A DNA stretch of 40,641 nt from Monosiga brevicollis MX1 (Eukaryota; Opisthokonta; Choanoflagellata; Craspedida; Salpingoecidae): contig NW_001865043.1 of the NCBI RefSeq assembly GCF_000002865.3, positions 899,776 to 940,416 of the forward strand, written 5' to 3'. Position numbers and translations under genes: made by a program. The notes beneath the pieces are model-generated. The model made no database searches. It saw only the letters and a program-made list of their open reading frames with translations, and was not told the origin of the DNA. Of this stretch, positions 31,957 through 40,614 are shown piece after piece; position 1 is the first letter of the stretch; every line of letters begins with the position of its first letter.

Positions 31957-34083
31957 TTGAATCCACCTACTCTTTGATGATGTAAAGCTTGTTGTCACGA
32001 GAGACGGCCAGAATGCGATAATCAGTCTCAAAGGCACCCGCCACCGAGAGGCAGGCGATCGCGCTATCGTGTCAGAATCGCCAAAATTTAGCAACAAACC
32101 ACAAATCAGACATTTTGCAATAGCACCTCAAAACTATTCACCGAGCCATGGGTGTGCTGCAAGTCATCAACACTTGGCAACCAAAGGCCAGCCACGTGCA
32201 TGAAGAGACACAAACCCAGGCAGATTGAAGCGCGCAAGAGCGGCAAACTTTTCGGGAGATAAAATCAACACCTGCAAAGATGACGCATGCCAAAATGGAC
32301 ACCATTAAAGGAGACAATGTGGAGTGAGAGGCCCAGCACACTTGGATCATGACGCTGCCTTCAGAACGAAGAGCCTGCTCGCACCTGGCCCTGCTCTGTA
32401 CCCAAGACGATGCATTGCGGGGCCCGCTCCTCCACAATGTTCTGTGCGGGGGGGGATCACCAAGTCAGTAACAATTCATCGTGCTCCAGGTATGTCGAGC
32501 CAACACCCCGACAAGTGCGGACCCTGTGTTTGAGCCACAGCTAACCTTGTACATGGTGGCCATGGCAGTGATGGAAGGCTCCGAGACAATGGGCAGGTCT
32601 TTGATGCGCTCCACATAGCTTGCCCGATCCTCGGGCTCGAGCGCTGGGTGAAGTGGGGTCGCGGCCGGGGGGGGTTGAATGGGTGAAGAAGACAGGTCAT
32701 TGGGGGTGTCAAATGGGTTTGCGGTGCAATGCAAGACTATCGTTGTCCAGGTATGCATGACCGACCTAGCAGGTGCAGACTGCGACCAGAGAGCTCCTGG
32801 TGAGAATCTTGCAAAGAAAGGAGTGCGTCGCACATGGCATCGACGTCCACCTAAGGCAAATGCCGAGTTGAAGGGTGAACAAACAGCATCTCAAGCCCAG
32901 AATCCACCGCCGACTGGTTGAAATTGTAAGAAGCCACCGCCAAGGTAAGAAGAAAACCTACAGTCTCGCTTCGGGCGTTGGCCCAGATGTCTCGCTCCTC
33001 CTCGGCAATCTATCCCGTTATGACCGAGGGGTGGAACAGAGAGTATGAGTTTCTGGGCTAATGAGAACAGGTCGCGAGGTGTTGTCGTTCACGCCAAGTG
33101 TCACCTCAATGGGTGGGAGTGTGTTTTTGAGAAATGGCTTCAAGTTCTTGAACACGTAGAGTGCATTGCCAGCTGCAGCAGTGAGCACGGGCAACTGGTC
33201 ATCGGGTCGTTGATAGATGGCAGCCACCCCGACGGGCTGCCCGGGAAGCGAGATGCTCTGCGGTCGTTCAAGTGCGTACGCGCCAGGCATTGAGCAAGAG
33301 GGGTGTGAGTCAACAAGGATGGGCGGTACCAATGAAAGCTGGCGATCATGTTAACGTCGAGAACCAAGCGCCCGGACCTGCGTGAGGCTCCCGCCCAAGT
33401 AAATGTCAATGCATCCATCATCTCCATTCTCCTTGAAGGAGCCAATGACAATCTAGATGGTACAGAGCGCCAAAGACGACTCTCAATGGGTGAGGTATCA
33501 AGCACTGAGGGCAACGGGAAGCCTTGCTAGTGTATGACAAAGGTGATCAGCGCACCTTGGCCTCGCCCTGGTCATCAAGATCAGCCAAGCCTAGATGGCA
33601 TTTTCCCGCAAAAGTAAGGGGAGCAGCAGCAAACTGGACAAGTAGAAGGGAAACAAAGGCCACAAGCACTGAAATGGCATCGCGGGTGATGCGATGGCTG
33701 AGGACATACACATGGTCTGACTAAATGCGCGCAGGGTGCTGAGCGGCTCATGCAGCAGTCGCGACCAGTTGGGCGAGCCTGTTGACGACGAGGCGACACC
33801 GCAAGGGGCAAGCCAAAATGAGTCAGGGCCCAGCTGATCCATTCGGCAAGACGCGCAAAGCAAGCGCGCCGGTCGGTGATCAAGCACAAGGGCCGGGGCG
33901 CTGATGTAGCACTGAGAACGCCGCGAAAGGGAGGGGGTTGCCAACGACAGTCGCACCTAAATCACGAGGACCCTCCCCAAAACCAGCATCTGTGGCAACG
34001 GCCGCCTCGGAAGCCAATCCAGCTGCAACATCATGAGCCGCTGTGGCTTGCCTTGCACTCGTAGGTACACTGGCGCTCGCCAT
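30074..34083 (-). CDS. BBS1: Bardet-Biedl syndrome 1 protein, BBSome subunit
   Basis: Subunit of the BBSome, the coat that carries membrane cargo in cilia; BBS1 binds ARL6/BBS3. Many short exons can be read in family order on the minus strand. The start MASASVPTSARQ lies in exon 33957-34083. Then come NWSRLLHEPLSTLRAF; HLGLADLDDQGEAK; IVIGSFKENGDD; the propeller segment ALYVFKNLKPFLKNTLPP (33049-33290); the helical insertion (ERDIWANARSE, AMCDALLSLQ); CIVLGTEQG; VLILSPEKFAALARFNLPG; YRILAVSRDNKLYIIK; AILVTCTNGHLLAFN; and the strongly conserved PKKTQLYVDQTMREKA with MHRIFQRDLYLMQL (about 31010-31110). The C-terminal GAE-like region (IGPHFKVIVKVQ, LARDIHISFHADPTMYE) ends at a single exon finishing MPISEPLINVR. 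Not every splice site is resolved. BBS1 is expected in an organism with a flagellum. Confidence 0.93.
31915..31954. repeat. Intronic (CA)n microsatellite
   Basis: CA dinucleotide run of about 40 bases within an intron of BBS1. Confidence 0.95.
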
Positions 34084-34144
34084 GATACCTGCTACCCTTG
34101 CCCTTGCCCCTCGTCCAACCAACTCTCGTTCAAAGCCAGACGCG

Positions 34145-34185
<41 letters not shown>

Positions 34186-34238
34186 TTCAGCAAACTCTGA
34201 CAAAATTCTGAATCTTCTGCCATTTGTCAGATTTTATT

Positions 34239-34271
<33 letters not shown>

Positions 34272-34284
34272 TTACTCAAACCAA

Positions 34285-34351
<67 letters not shown>

Positions 34352-34540
34352 AAACCAATTCAATTTTCTCTCTCTCTCTCTCTCTCTCTCCATCACTTCT
34401 CTGACCGTCGATGCTGCTTGGGATCACTCCCCGCCCCGCATTGGCGATCAAGACGTGCTCAAGAGCGACCTGTGGGCAACGGGGCAGAGCGAGAAATTTA
34501 ACAGTTGCATTTTGGGCGTAGGTCTGCAAATGCTGGAGTC
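34084..34540. promoter_or_regulatory. Bidirectional promoter region of BBS1 and DCTN6 with (CT)n arrays
   Basis: 457 bases between two divergent start codons. Four CT dinucleotide arrays occur (about 34147-34175, 34244-34271, 34290-34346 and 34367-34391), separated by short similar spacers (for example CAAACCAATTCA twice). The spacer repetition suggests local duplication of a CT-plus-spacer unit. It presumably holds the promoters of both genes. Confidence 0.55.
34147..34391. repeat. Compound (CT)n microsatellite with repeated spacers
   Basis: Four CT arrays of 25-57 bases. Spacers at about 34272-34289 and 34347-34366 share TCAAACCAATTCA. Confidence 0.95.
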
Positions 34541-35724
34541 ATGGGCAGCACCATTGATCCCAACTCGTTTGTCTGCCGGGCAGCTCAGCTGTCGGGCGAA
34601 GTGACAGTCGGTGCAGGCACCATCCTGCATCCGACATCTCGCATCCTTGCTACGGTATGACCCTATGCGCCTCTTTGACCCACCCTCATCCAACTTTCCT
34701 TGATCTGGTGCACCGAATTATGTGTGCTGCACCCCCCCCCCTCTGCATCTCCCTGCATCCGCCTCCTCCGGTTGCCTCGCATCGAATATCCATCCGTCTG
34801 AGTGACCAAGTGCGGCGTGCCTAACCCAAACCGAATCTTGTACTAGCATGGCCCAATCATTATTGGCGAAAACAACAACATTGAGGAGCAATGCCTCATC
34901 GAAAACAAGTGAGGATCTAGCACCTCGAGCTACAGATGCGATGCACTGCCCCTCTTGCTGACAGTGGCATTTCCTCTATTGCCTTGACATGAATTAGACA
35001 AGAGGGCACAGTCCTCATCATCGGAAACGGCAATGTCATTCGCGTCGGATCCAGTATGTCTCGCTGCTGCCCCGACTTGGTCGTGGACTATTCCATGCAC
35101 ACTGCTGTACTTCTCACGGCCAATTTTCGCGACAGCGGTGACGGGCCGCGGCATTGGCAATGACAACTTGATCGGACCCAAAGGTCTGTGACCCATGCCC
35201 ATCTCCTCCCCTCGGCGCTGCCGCGTAGGTGGCTAGTATGTCAATATAACAATCGTGCTCATGGGCCTCTGCTCGCATCCCATTGGCTATGCACAGCCAT
35301 GGTCGGCGCCAATGCAACAGTCGGCAACCAATGCGTGGTGGGCCCCAAATGCACCATCACAGACTGTGAGGTCAGACCCATCCTCTTGAAGTCATGGCAC
35401 AGGCGTGTCGTCCCGTTGCCTGTCACACCCGCCTGGCCCTGTGGCCGCTTTGCTCATTTTTACCCACAACGTGGTGTGCCATCGTTAGCTGGCCGACCAA
35501 ACCATCGTAACCAGTGGCGGCCAAGTTGTGCGACGTGACCCTACCTACACCAAGGTTAGGACGCACCCCACCAGAGCCACCCGTTGCCACCCAGTTGAGT
35601 CCACCAACAACCCTCTCGCCTCACCTGCTCATGCACACCGCCTCAATCCCAGCCATATGCGCTCGAGGCCGAGCGCCAGGTGCTGGCCACCACTCTGGAC
35701 AAATTCCACCCGATGCAAAAGTAA
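34541..35724 (+). CDS. DCTN6: Dynactin subunit 6 (p27), left-handed beta-helix protein
   Basis: Pointed-end subunit of dynactin, the cofactor of cytoplasmic dynein. Seven exons join in phase: 34541-34654, 34847-34908, 34998-35053, 35136-35183, 35297-35370, 35489-35554 and 35653-35724, giving 163 residues; human DCTN6 has 190. Hexapeptide repeats of the gamma-carbonic-anhydrase-like fold are evident: GEVTVGAGTILHPTSRILA, HGPIIIGENNNIEEQCLIEN, VLIIGNGNVIRVGS, GIGNDNLIGPKA and ATVGNQCVVGPKCTI. The C-terminal helix is LEAERQVLATTLDKFHPMQK. The order and spacing match DCTN6 (VIHPKARIIAE, GPIVIGEGNLIEEQALI). The protein starts MGSTIDPNSFVCR, and no better upstream start is seen. Confidence 0.93.
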
Positions 35725-35927
35725 AAACCATAGGCCTGAATGTAGTAAAATTGATGTACAAGATAAATCTAGATCAACCTTAAACTCCCCTCTCGCCTCT
35801 CCAGTCCCGTCTCCTCAACCAGCCTGCCGATCCGCTCCTATACAACCAAGCGTTCTTCTCACGCAGCAACAGTCAGCGCGGAAAAAAAAAAAAAAAACTC
35901 ATTTAAGTGGTGTAAAAAAAAGAGTAA
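35725..35927. other. 3' flank of DCTN6 and Pol III terminator region
   Basis: Short intergenic region with an A16 run near 35882-35897 and an A8 run at 35914-35921, which is T8 on the strand of the downstream-facing tRNA gene. Confidence 0.5.
35914..35921 (-). terminator. Oligo-T Pol III terminator of tRNA-Cys copy 1
   Basis: T8 on the minus strand, beginning 6 bases beyond the discriminator base of the tRNA. Runs of four or more T end Pol III transcripts. Confidence 0.75.
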
Positions 35928-36017
35928 GGAGCCTGCACGATATACTCAGCTATTACGCATTCGAACGTACGACCCTTCGGACTGCAGCCGAAAGCTCTAC
36001 CCCTGAGCTAAGACTCC
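35927..36017 (-). tRNA. tRNA-Cys(GCA), copy 1, with 19-base T-arm insertion
   Basis: Read on the minus strand, the gene body is 35928-36017 (90 bases), with discriminator U at 35927. Acceptor strands GGAGTCT and AGGCTCC pair over 7 bp with one G-U. The D arm is GCTC-AGGGGTA-GAGC, identical to animal tRNA-Cys. The anticodon stem is TTCGG/CCGAA with loop CTGCAGT (anticodon GCA). The variable loop is GGGTC. The 5' T stem is GTACG and the loop TTCGAAT. The expected 3' T-stem strand CGTGC, which pairs fully with GTACG, comes only after 19 extra bases (GCGTAATAGCTGAGTATAT). Removing them gives a normal 71-nucleotide tRNA plus U73, the Cys identity base. No intron sits at 37/38. The box A and box B promoters remain intact, because the insertion begins just after the T loop. 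No CCA is encoded. Confidence 0.88.
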
Positions 36018-36162
36018 TAAGCTTACAAGTCCGCCAAAAACTTTTATATATAAATGCTATAAACTTGCAAACCCGATAAAAAGTATGACATCTCGAAAAA
36101 AATTCCAGAACAACCTGTGGTGTGACTGATGTGTAAATGTCATACTTTAAGGTGAACGAGCC

Positions 36163-36167
36163 AAAAA
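36163..36167 (-). terminator. Oligo-T Pol III terminator of tRNA-Cys copy 2
   Basis: T5 on the minus strand shortly after the tRNA 3' end, at nearly the same distance as the T8 of copy 1 although the surrounding sequence differs. Confidence 0.7.
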
Positions 36168-36173
36168 GGATTG

Positions 36174-36264
36174 AGGAGCCTGCACGATATACTCAGCTAT
36201 TACGCATTCGAACGTACGACCCTTCGGACTGCAGCCGAAAGCTCTACCCCTGAGCTAAGACTCC
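36174..36264 (-). tRNA. tRNA-Cys(GCA), copy 2, identical body and insertion
   Basis: The 90-base body (36175-36264) is identical to copy 1, including the 19-base T-arm insertion, with discriminator U at 36174. Flanks differ between the copies, apart from a few bases. The same canonical fold is obtained only after removing the insertion. A T5 run follows 6 bases beyond the discriminator. Both copies face the same way, 247 bases apart, between DCTN6 and the SH3-like gene. Confidence 0.88.
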
Positions 36265-36775
36265 CATTTGTTGAGAATTTGACGAAAATTGTCTTATATA
36301 TATGGTAAGCAGACGATAAAAAAATTTGAAATTTTTGAATTTTGTGTTGTGTGTGTGTTGCTTTTTGCGAGAGAGCGTGAGTGCGAGACTGCGGCTGGTC
36401 GAGTTCCTTCAAAAGCTTCTGGTGCTCATTCGAAATCTGGCGCATTGCTTCACGGAGCAGCCTTGCTTTCGTTGCTGAGGCACACGGTATTGACGGGCTG
36501 GTCATGACGCCTTCCGAGGCGGTGTGATGGCTCTCCATGCGCCCTCACCGCTTTCTTCAATTTTGTGGTGGGAGTAGATTGACACGATTTTGACTTGTCT
36601 CGTGCTCGAGCTCATATTTGTTGTACTCAGTGAGAGGTACGCTGGCCCTCTCCTTGTGCCTGCCGCCCACCCAACGCGCGTCCTTGCGCGGTGTTGCCTC
36701 TGCATTAACAGACGCTTGGTCTGCCGAATGCCTGGCCCATTGTCGACTTGGACAGCCACAAACCCCACCAGCACC
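36265..36775. other. Upstream region of the SH3-like gene
   Basis: About 500 bases between tRNA-Cys copy 2 and the start codon at 36776. AT-rich at the left (36290-36350). No gene is supported; it presumably carries the promoter and 5' leader. Confidence 0.45.
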
Positions 36776-39220
36776 ATGGAGGAGCGCGTGCCAGAAGCCC
36801 AAGACTTTGTCGCGCAAACCGATGAATACTCGCTGCAGCAGGACGACGTCTTTCGTGCCTTCAAAAAGTACGAGCCTTGACCTGCTCGCGCTTTACCTCC
36901 CTGTGTTGCGCCCGTTGTCCTCTCGTGACATCCGACCCTGCATCTGGCACCCCTCCGTTTCTGAGCTAGGCAGGACATTGAGGCAACGTTGGCCGCGGCG
37001 TCCACCGGCAAGTTTAGCGACTACTGGACCGTTGAGCGAGTATGTATCCTTGGACGCTGCTTCATCAATTTTTTTTTCTCCTGCTTTCCATGTGCGTCAC
37101 CTGCCTGACGCTGACCTGTCATCTCGTCTCAGTTGGTAGATCTCAACAACATTGTCGACGCCGATTCCCGGGCTTCGTCCGACATCAAAAGTCCGTCTCT
37201 AGCCCTTGTGTTTGGCCAGCCGGTAGCATGTCTCAAAACTACCATGCTCAACCAGTTCACACCAAGGACATGGGTCTACCTCGTTTTACCTAACACAACA
37301 ATGCCTTGGTCGTGATCGCGTTTGTGGGACAGGCATCTTTACGGGCTCAAAGAACCCCCGCCTTCGCGTACGTTGAATCAATCACCGCGGCTGACACCTG
37401 CCCTGACTCTTCCAAGCTTGTCCCTGCGCTTTGAGTCTTGTCGCAGGGTCTTTTGACTCATACTTGCGCTTTGTGTCATCTCTTTGCGTGGCCATGAATG
37501 TGTCTGTGCCCGTCTGCTTTAGGCCAACAAGCTCGGTGCGCTTGTGTTGACGCACAGCCTGGAGCTGAAGGATCAGGTGCGGTGCTCCTTGTACTGTGCT
37601 CCTTGTACTGTGCTTGCATTTACGTCCCCGGCGGCGCTTCGCCGTGAGCGTGTTGACAGGCCAGATCTCAACCATCGTTGGTAACGCAGGGCTTCCCGGG
37701 CGGTGGTTCGGATACCGGTGGTCATCAATTCTCCGCACCTGAACCCGTCTTCTCTGCTCCTGCCCCTACGTCACAGAGCTTGAACAGCACGTCCCGTACG
37801 TGGCTTGCCGAACGAATGATTCGCATTGTTGCTTGCTTGTTTGGCCAACCCGTTGATAACGTGCTCCTGTCCTCTTTTTTTCGCGTTTGGAGCAGGTTCG
37901 GTCAGCGGTAATGGTGCGCCTCCCACCGCAAGCGCGATTCCTTTTGGTGGGTTGCGAACTTGACGTCCACAATGCTGACTCTTGCGCGCCATGCATTGTG
38001 GGCATCATCACTTGGTCTTCCTCCTCTACTTGTTGCGCCCCTCATGGTAGGCCAGCTACAGCGCTTCGCCTTTGCCCCGGATTTGCCCCCGGATTGCCAG
38101 CTGCGGGTGCGCAAGGGCCCGGACGCCGATAGCGAGACCATTGCAGTTGTAACACGCGATGAAGAAATTTTCGCGGTTGCCGAGCTGGGTGACTGGATTC
38201 GTGTTGAGCTTCCGGGTACGACGCCAGCGATGTCTGTGCTCCTTGCGCACTGGCCTGGCCTGGTTCGCCCAATGTGTGATATACGTACTTTTGATTGCAT
38301 GGCTTGCGGGGCTTGCTTTCAGGCACGGGCCTCAATGGTGAACTTTGGATGATGAGTCGCATGGAAGGCCGAGTGCTTTTGGTTCCCGCCGAGGCCCCGG
38401 CTCCTGTCGCGCCCGCTCCTGCGGCACCTCACTTCGGGTGCGCCTCTCGTCTTGGGTGTTTGCCTCGTGAGGTTGTGGCTCTTGCTTCCGGGGACGTGCT
38501 GACCCGCCTCCGCTCACCGCGCTTTTCTGCCCTGCGTGCTCTCTCTTGTGTGCTGCGCTCCTGCCAGCGCACCTGCTGCCTCCGACCCCGCGCCTGATTT
38601 CAGTCACGTTGTTCATCAGGAGCCTGCGGGAATGGTGCGCTGTTGTGCCTGTGTCACTTGCTTCTGACATCTTGCATCGTGTGTGTTAGTTCCGCTCATT
38701 TATTTGTTTGGGTGCCTCTAGGTGTCGGCACCCCGCATGAGCCAGAGCGTCAGTGCTGCGCTCAACACGTCGCAGCGCCCTGCCTCGCGTGGTGGCCTTG
38801 ATCCCTTGTCTGCAAGCTTGATGGCCGTTCGTACGTCTTTGCGCATGCCATGCGCTTTGGGAAGAGCCACGCGTGGTGAAGCGACCGTGTTGTCGTCCCT
38901 CATTGTCATGTAACTGCTTAGGCCAATCCACCGGCAACAATCCAGTCCTGCATCCATCTGCAGACGGCAGTGCTCAAGCTCTCGTCAGCTACGTGCGTGC
39001 TCAAGTCGTGTTGTCTGCCGCTCTGTCCTACCCCGCTGTCGCAAGTACGCGCCATGTGTGTGTGTGTGTACTAACGCTGTGTTGTTCTTGTTGGTGCGCG
39101 CTTCGCTGCACGTTCCTGCTCGTGCGCCTCACGTAGACTGATTATCAACGTTTGGAGCGTCGTGTTGAGTCGTTGGAGAATGCCCTCGTGGACTTGATCA
39201 GCAAGCTTCGGAGCGTTTAG
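36776..39220 (+). CDS. Unrecognised 374-residue protein with SH3-like domain and C-terminal coiled coil
   Basis: Thirteen exons join in phase: 36776-36867, 36970-37039, 37133-37190, 37333-37367, 37523-37576, 37690-37795, 37896-37946, 38051-38215, 38323-38437, 38568-38634, 38722-38830, 38922-39040 and 39137-39220. The total is 1125 bases, or 374 residues plus stop. The intron after 39040 is best read as GC-AG (GCAAGT). The N-terminal 105 residues are charged and probably helical (QDDVFRAFKKQDIEATLAAA). A Gly/Ser/Pro-rich linker follows. Residues about 165-225 look like an SH3b-type barrel: LRVRKGPDADSETIAVV, then ELGDWIRVELPG and LWMMSRMEGRVLLVPAE. A Pro/Ala linker comes next, and the end is a short coiled coil, YQRLERRVESLENALVDLI. 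No enzyme motif is visible. I do not recognise the family; an adaptor or scaffold role is only a guess from the domain types. Confidence 0.85.
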
Positions 39221-40052
39221 ACCAGGCACTTGAACCACGAGGCTTGGAGGTGGCAACCCTGCCAATTCTCCTCAACGTTCAGAACAGACAGTTGATTGTT
39301 GCATAGAAAGCGTGTGGAGGGTCTCAGTGGCCGGAATTCAGTTCTTCTCTTCTTGTTAGCGTCAAACCCGTGCTTCCCTGACACTTCTACTTCATGACTT
39401 GATGTCAAAAACATCGCCGATATGTTTGACACGACTCGGCTCCCTTGGACAAGCATCAATGATAGCAAATGGTTCAGCAGTCGGTCAACACATGGCAAGC
39501 ATCGTCCAACACAACTCGAGGAATTGCGAAAAATTCAACAAAAATTCAGCCAAAACACATGTCTATTTTTAGACGACACAAAAAGCCGGAAGGCCAGAAA
39601 TGGCTACTGAGAGCTTTGGCTCGAGTCGTGGTTTATATGCAGAAACATACCCATGACCCCCAGCTGGTCCGACGGTACATGGTTATCACCAATGGTCTAT
39701 CGGTGGTGCATCGGCACTGCCATCAACTCCATGTATCAATCTTTGATCGCACACGTCAAGTTTTTTTTCCGGTGTCACAAACACGCAACAAACTGGCGAC
39801 CATTTTGTCTCTCGAATACACATTCCAACGTGTGATAGGCACATCTGTACCATGGCCTGGTATGCCACGCTGCTGCATCACGATGTGTTTTTTTGCTCAA
39901 GCACGCTACTGTCAGGCTCCAGCACGTCTGGAGGCCGTCTTTGGGTTGCGAGGAAGCGCGTAGGTTTGAGGAAGCGTTTTGAGAGAGGTTTGAGAGACGT
40001 CCGTCGGAGCGGAGCGAAAGCTTTGGTGGTGTCTTGAGGTCAATTGAACCAG

Positions 40053-40139
40053 CTGCGGTCGGCAAGCATTCACAGTGACCAGACCAGGTGCACCGTTAGA
40101 ATAGCTGTAGAGTCGCTCAATCCCGAGGATAGGGAAAGT
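40053..40139. repeat. 87-base direct repeat, copy 1
   Basis: Identical base for base to 40203-40289. It begins CTGCGGTCGGCAAGC and ends GGATAGGGAAAGT. The sequence between the copies is unrelated to them. Confidence 0.95.
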
Positions 40140-40202
40140 CACAAGAGAGCAGAGCACACAGGAGAGCAAGGGGAAGACAGAATGGCAGAGGGCTTGACGT
40201 AC

Positions 40203-40289
40203 CTGCGGTCGGCAAGCATTCACAGTGACCAGACCAGGTGCACCGTTAGAATAGCTGTAGAGTCGCTCAATCCCGAGGATAGGGAAAGT
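40203..40289. repeat. 87-base direct repeat, copy 2
   Basis: Exact copy of 40053-40139, offset by 150 bases. Its first ten bases, CTGCGGTCGG, recur inverted as CCGACCGCAG at 40301-40310, so 40203-40310 is bounded by perfect 10-base inverted repeats. No target-site duplication is obvious. Confidence 0.95.
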
Positions 40290-40585
40290 GCAACTCGTGC
40301 CCGACCGCAGGTGTCACAACAAAGGGAAACAACAGTAGCCACAAGCTTATTGCCCCAGGGCAGCTGCCCAGGCATCGTGGGGACCGCGTCACACGCGGTG
40401 TTTACTCATGTGACTGCCACGAGGAGGATCAAGCCCAGGGGGTCCAAAAGTAGGTGTCAATGTGTGAGGTCGTCGTAGCTATGGAATACCAATAGGAAGA
40501 CCCATAGCGACCGATGCTGAGTGTGTGCGAAAGCAGTGGGAGTGTTCAAATGCGTGGAAGCACGGATTTGACGCTAACACCCCCC

Positions 40586-40614
40586 CTCGCCAGCCGGAGC
40601 CCCGATCCGGCGAG
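40586..40614. other. GC-rich hairpin
   Basis: CTCG, a CCAG bulge, CCGGA, a 7-base loop GCCCCGA, then TCCGG and CGAG. The nine base pairs are perfect apart from the bulge. No known RNA family is recognised. Confidence 0.4.

Noticed and set aside
35928-36264. tRNA-derived SINE copies
   Set aside because: No tRNA-unrelated body or A-rich tail follows the tRNA part, and acceptor pairing, U73 and terminators are intact. A genome-wide search would still be needed to exclude it fully.
36590-36775. Upstream extension of the SH3-like protein frame before 36776
   Set aside because: The sequence is hydrophobic and Cys-rich with intron-like content; ATG at 36776 (CACCATGG) is in good context and begins the coherent charged N-terminus.
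40053-40289. CRISPR-like or 5S rRNA-like repeat
   Set aside because: There are only two copies, 87 bases long, with unlike spacing to CRISPR arrays; the sequence does not match 5S rRNA and the genome is eukaryotic.
40044-40478. 144-residue plus-strand frame across the 87-base repeats
   Set aside because: Apart from the in-phase repeat there is no domain, no sensible start context and no splice evidence, so it is not listed as a gene.
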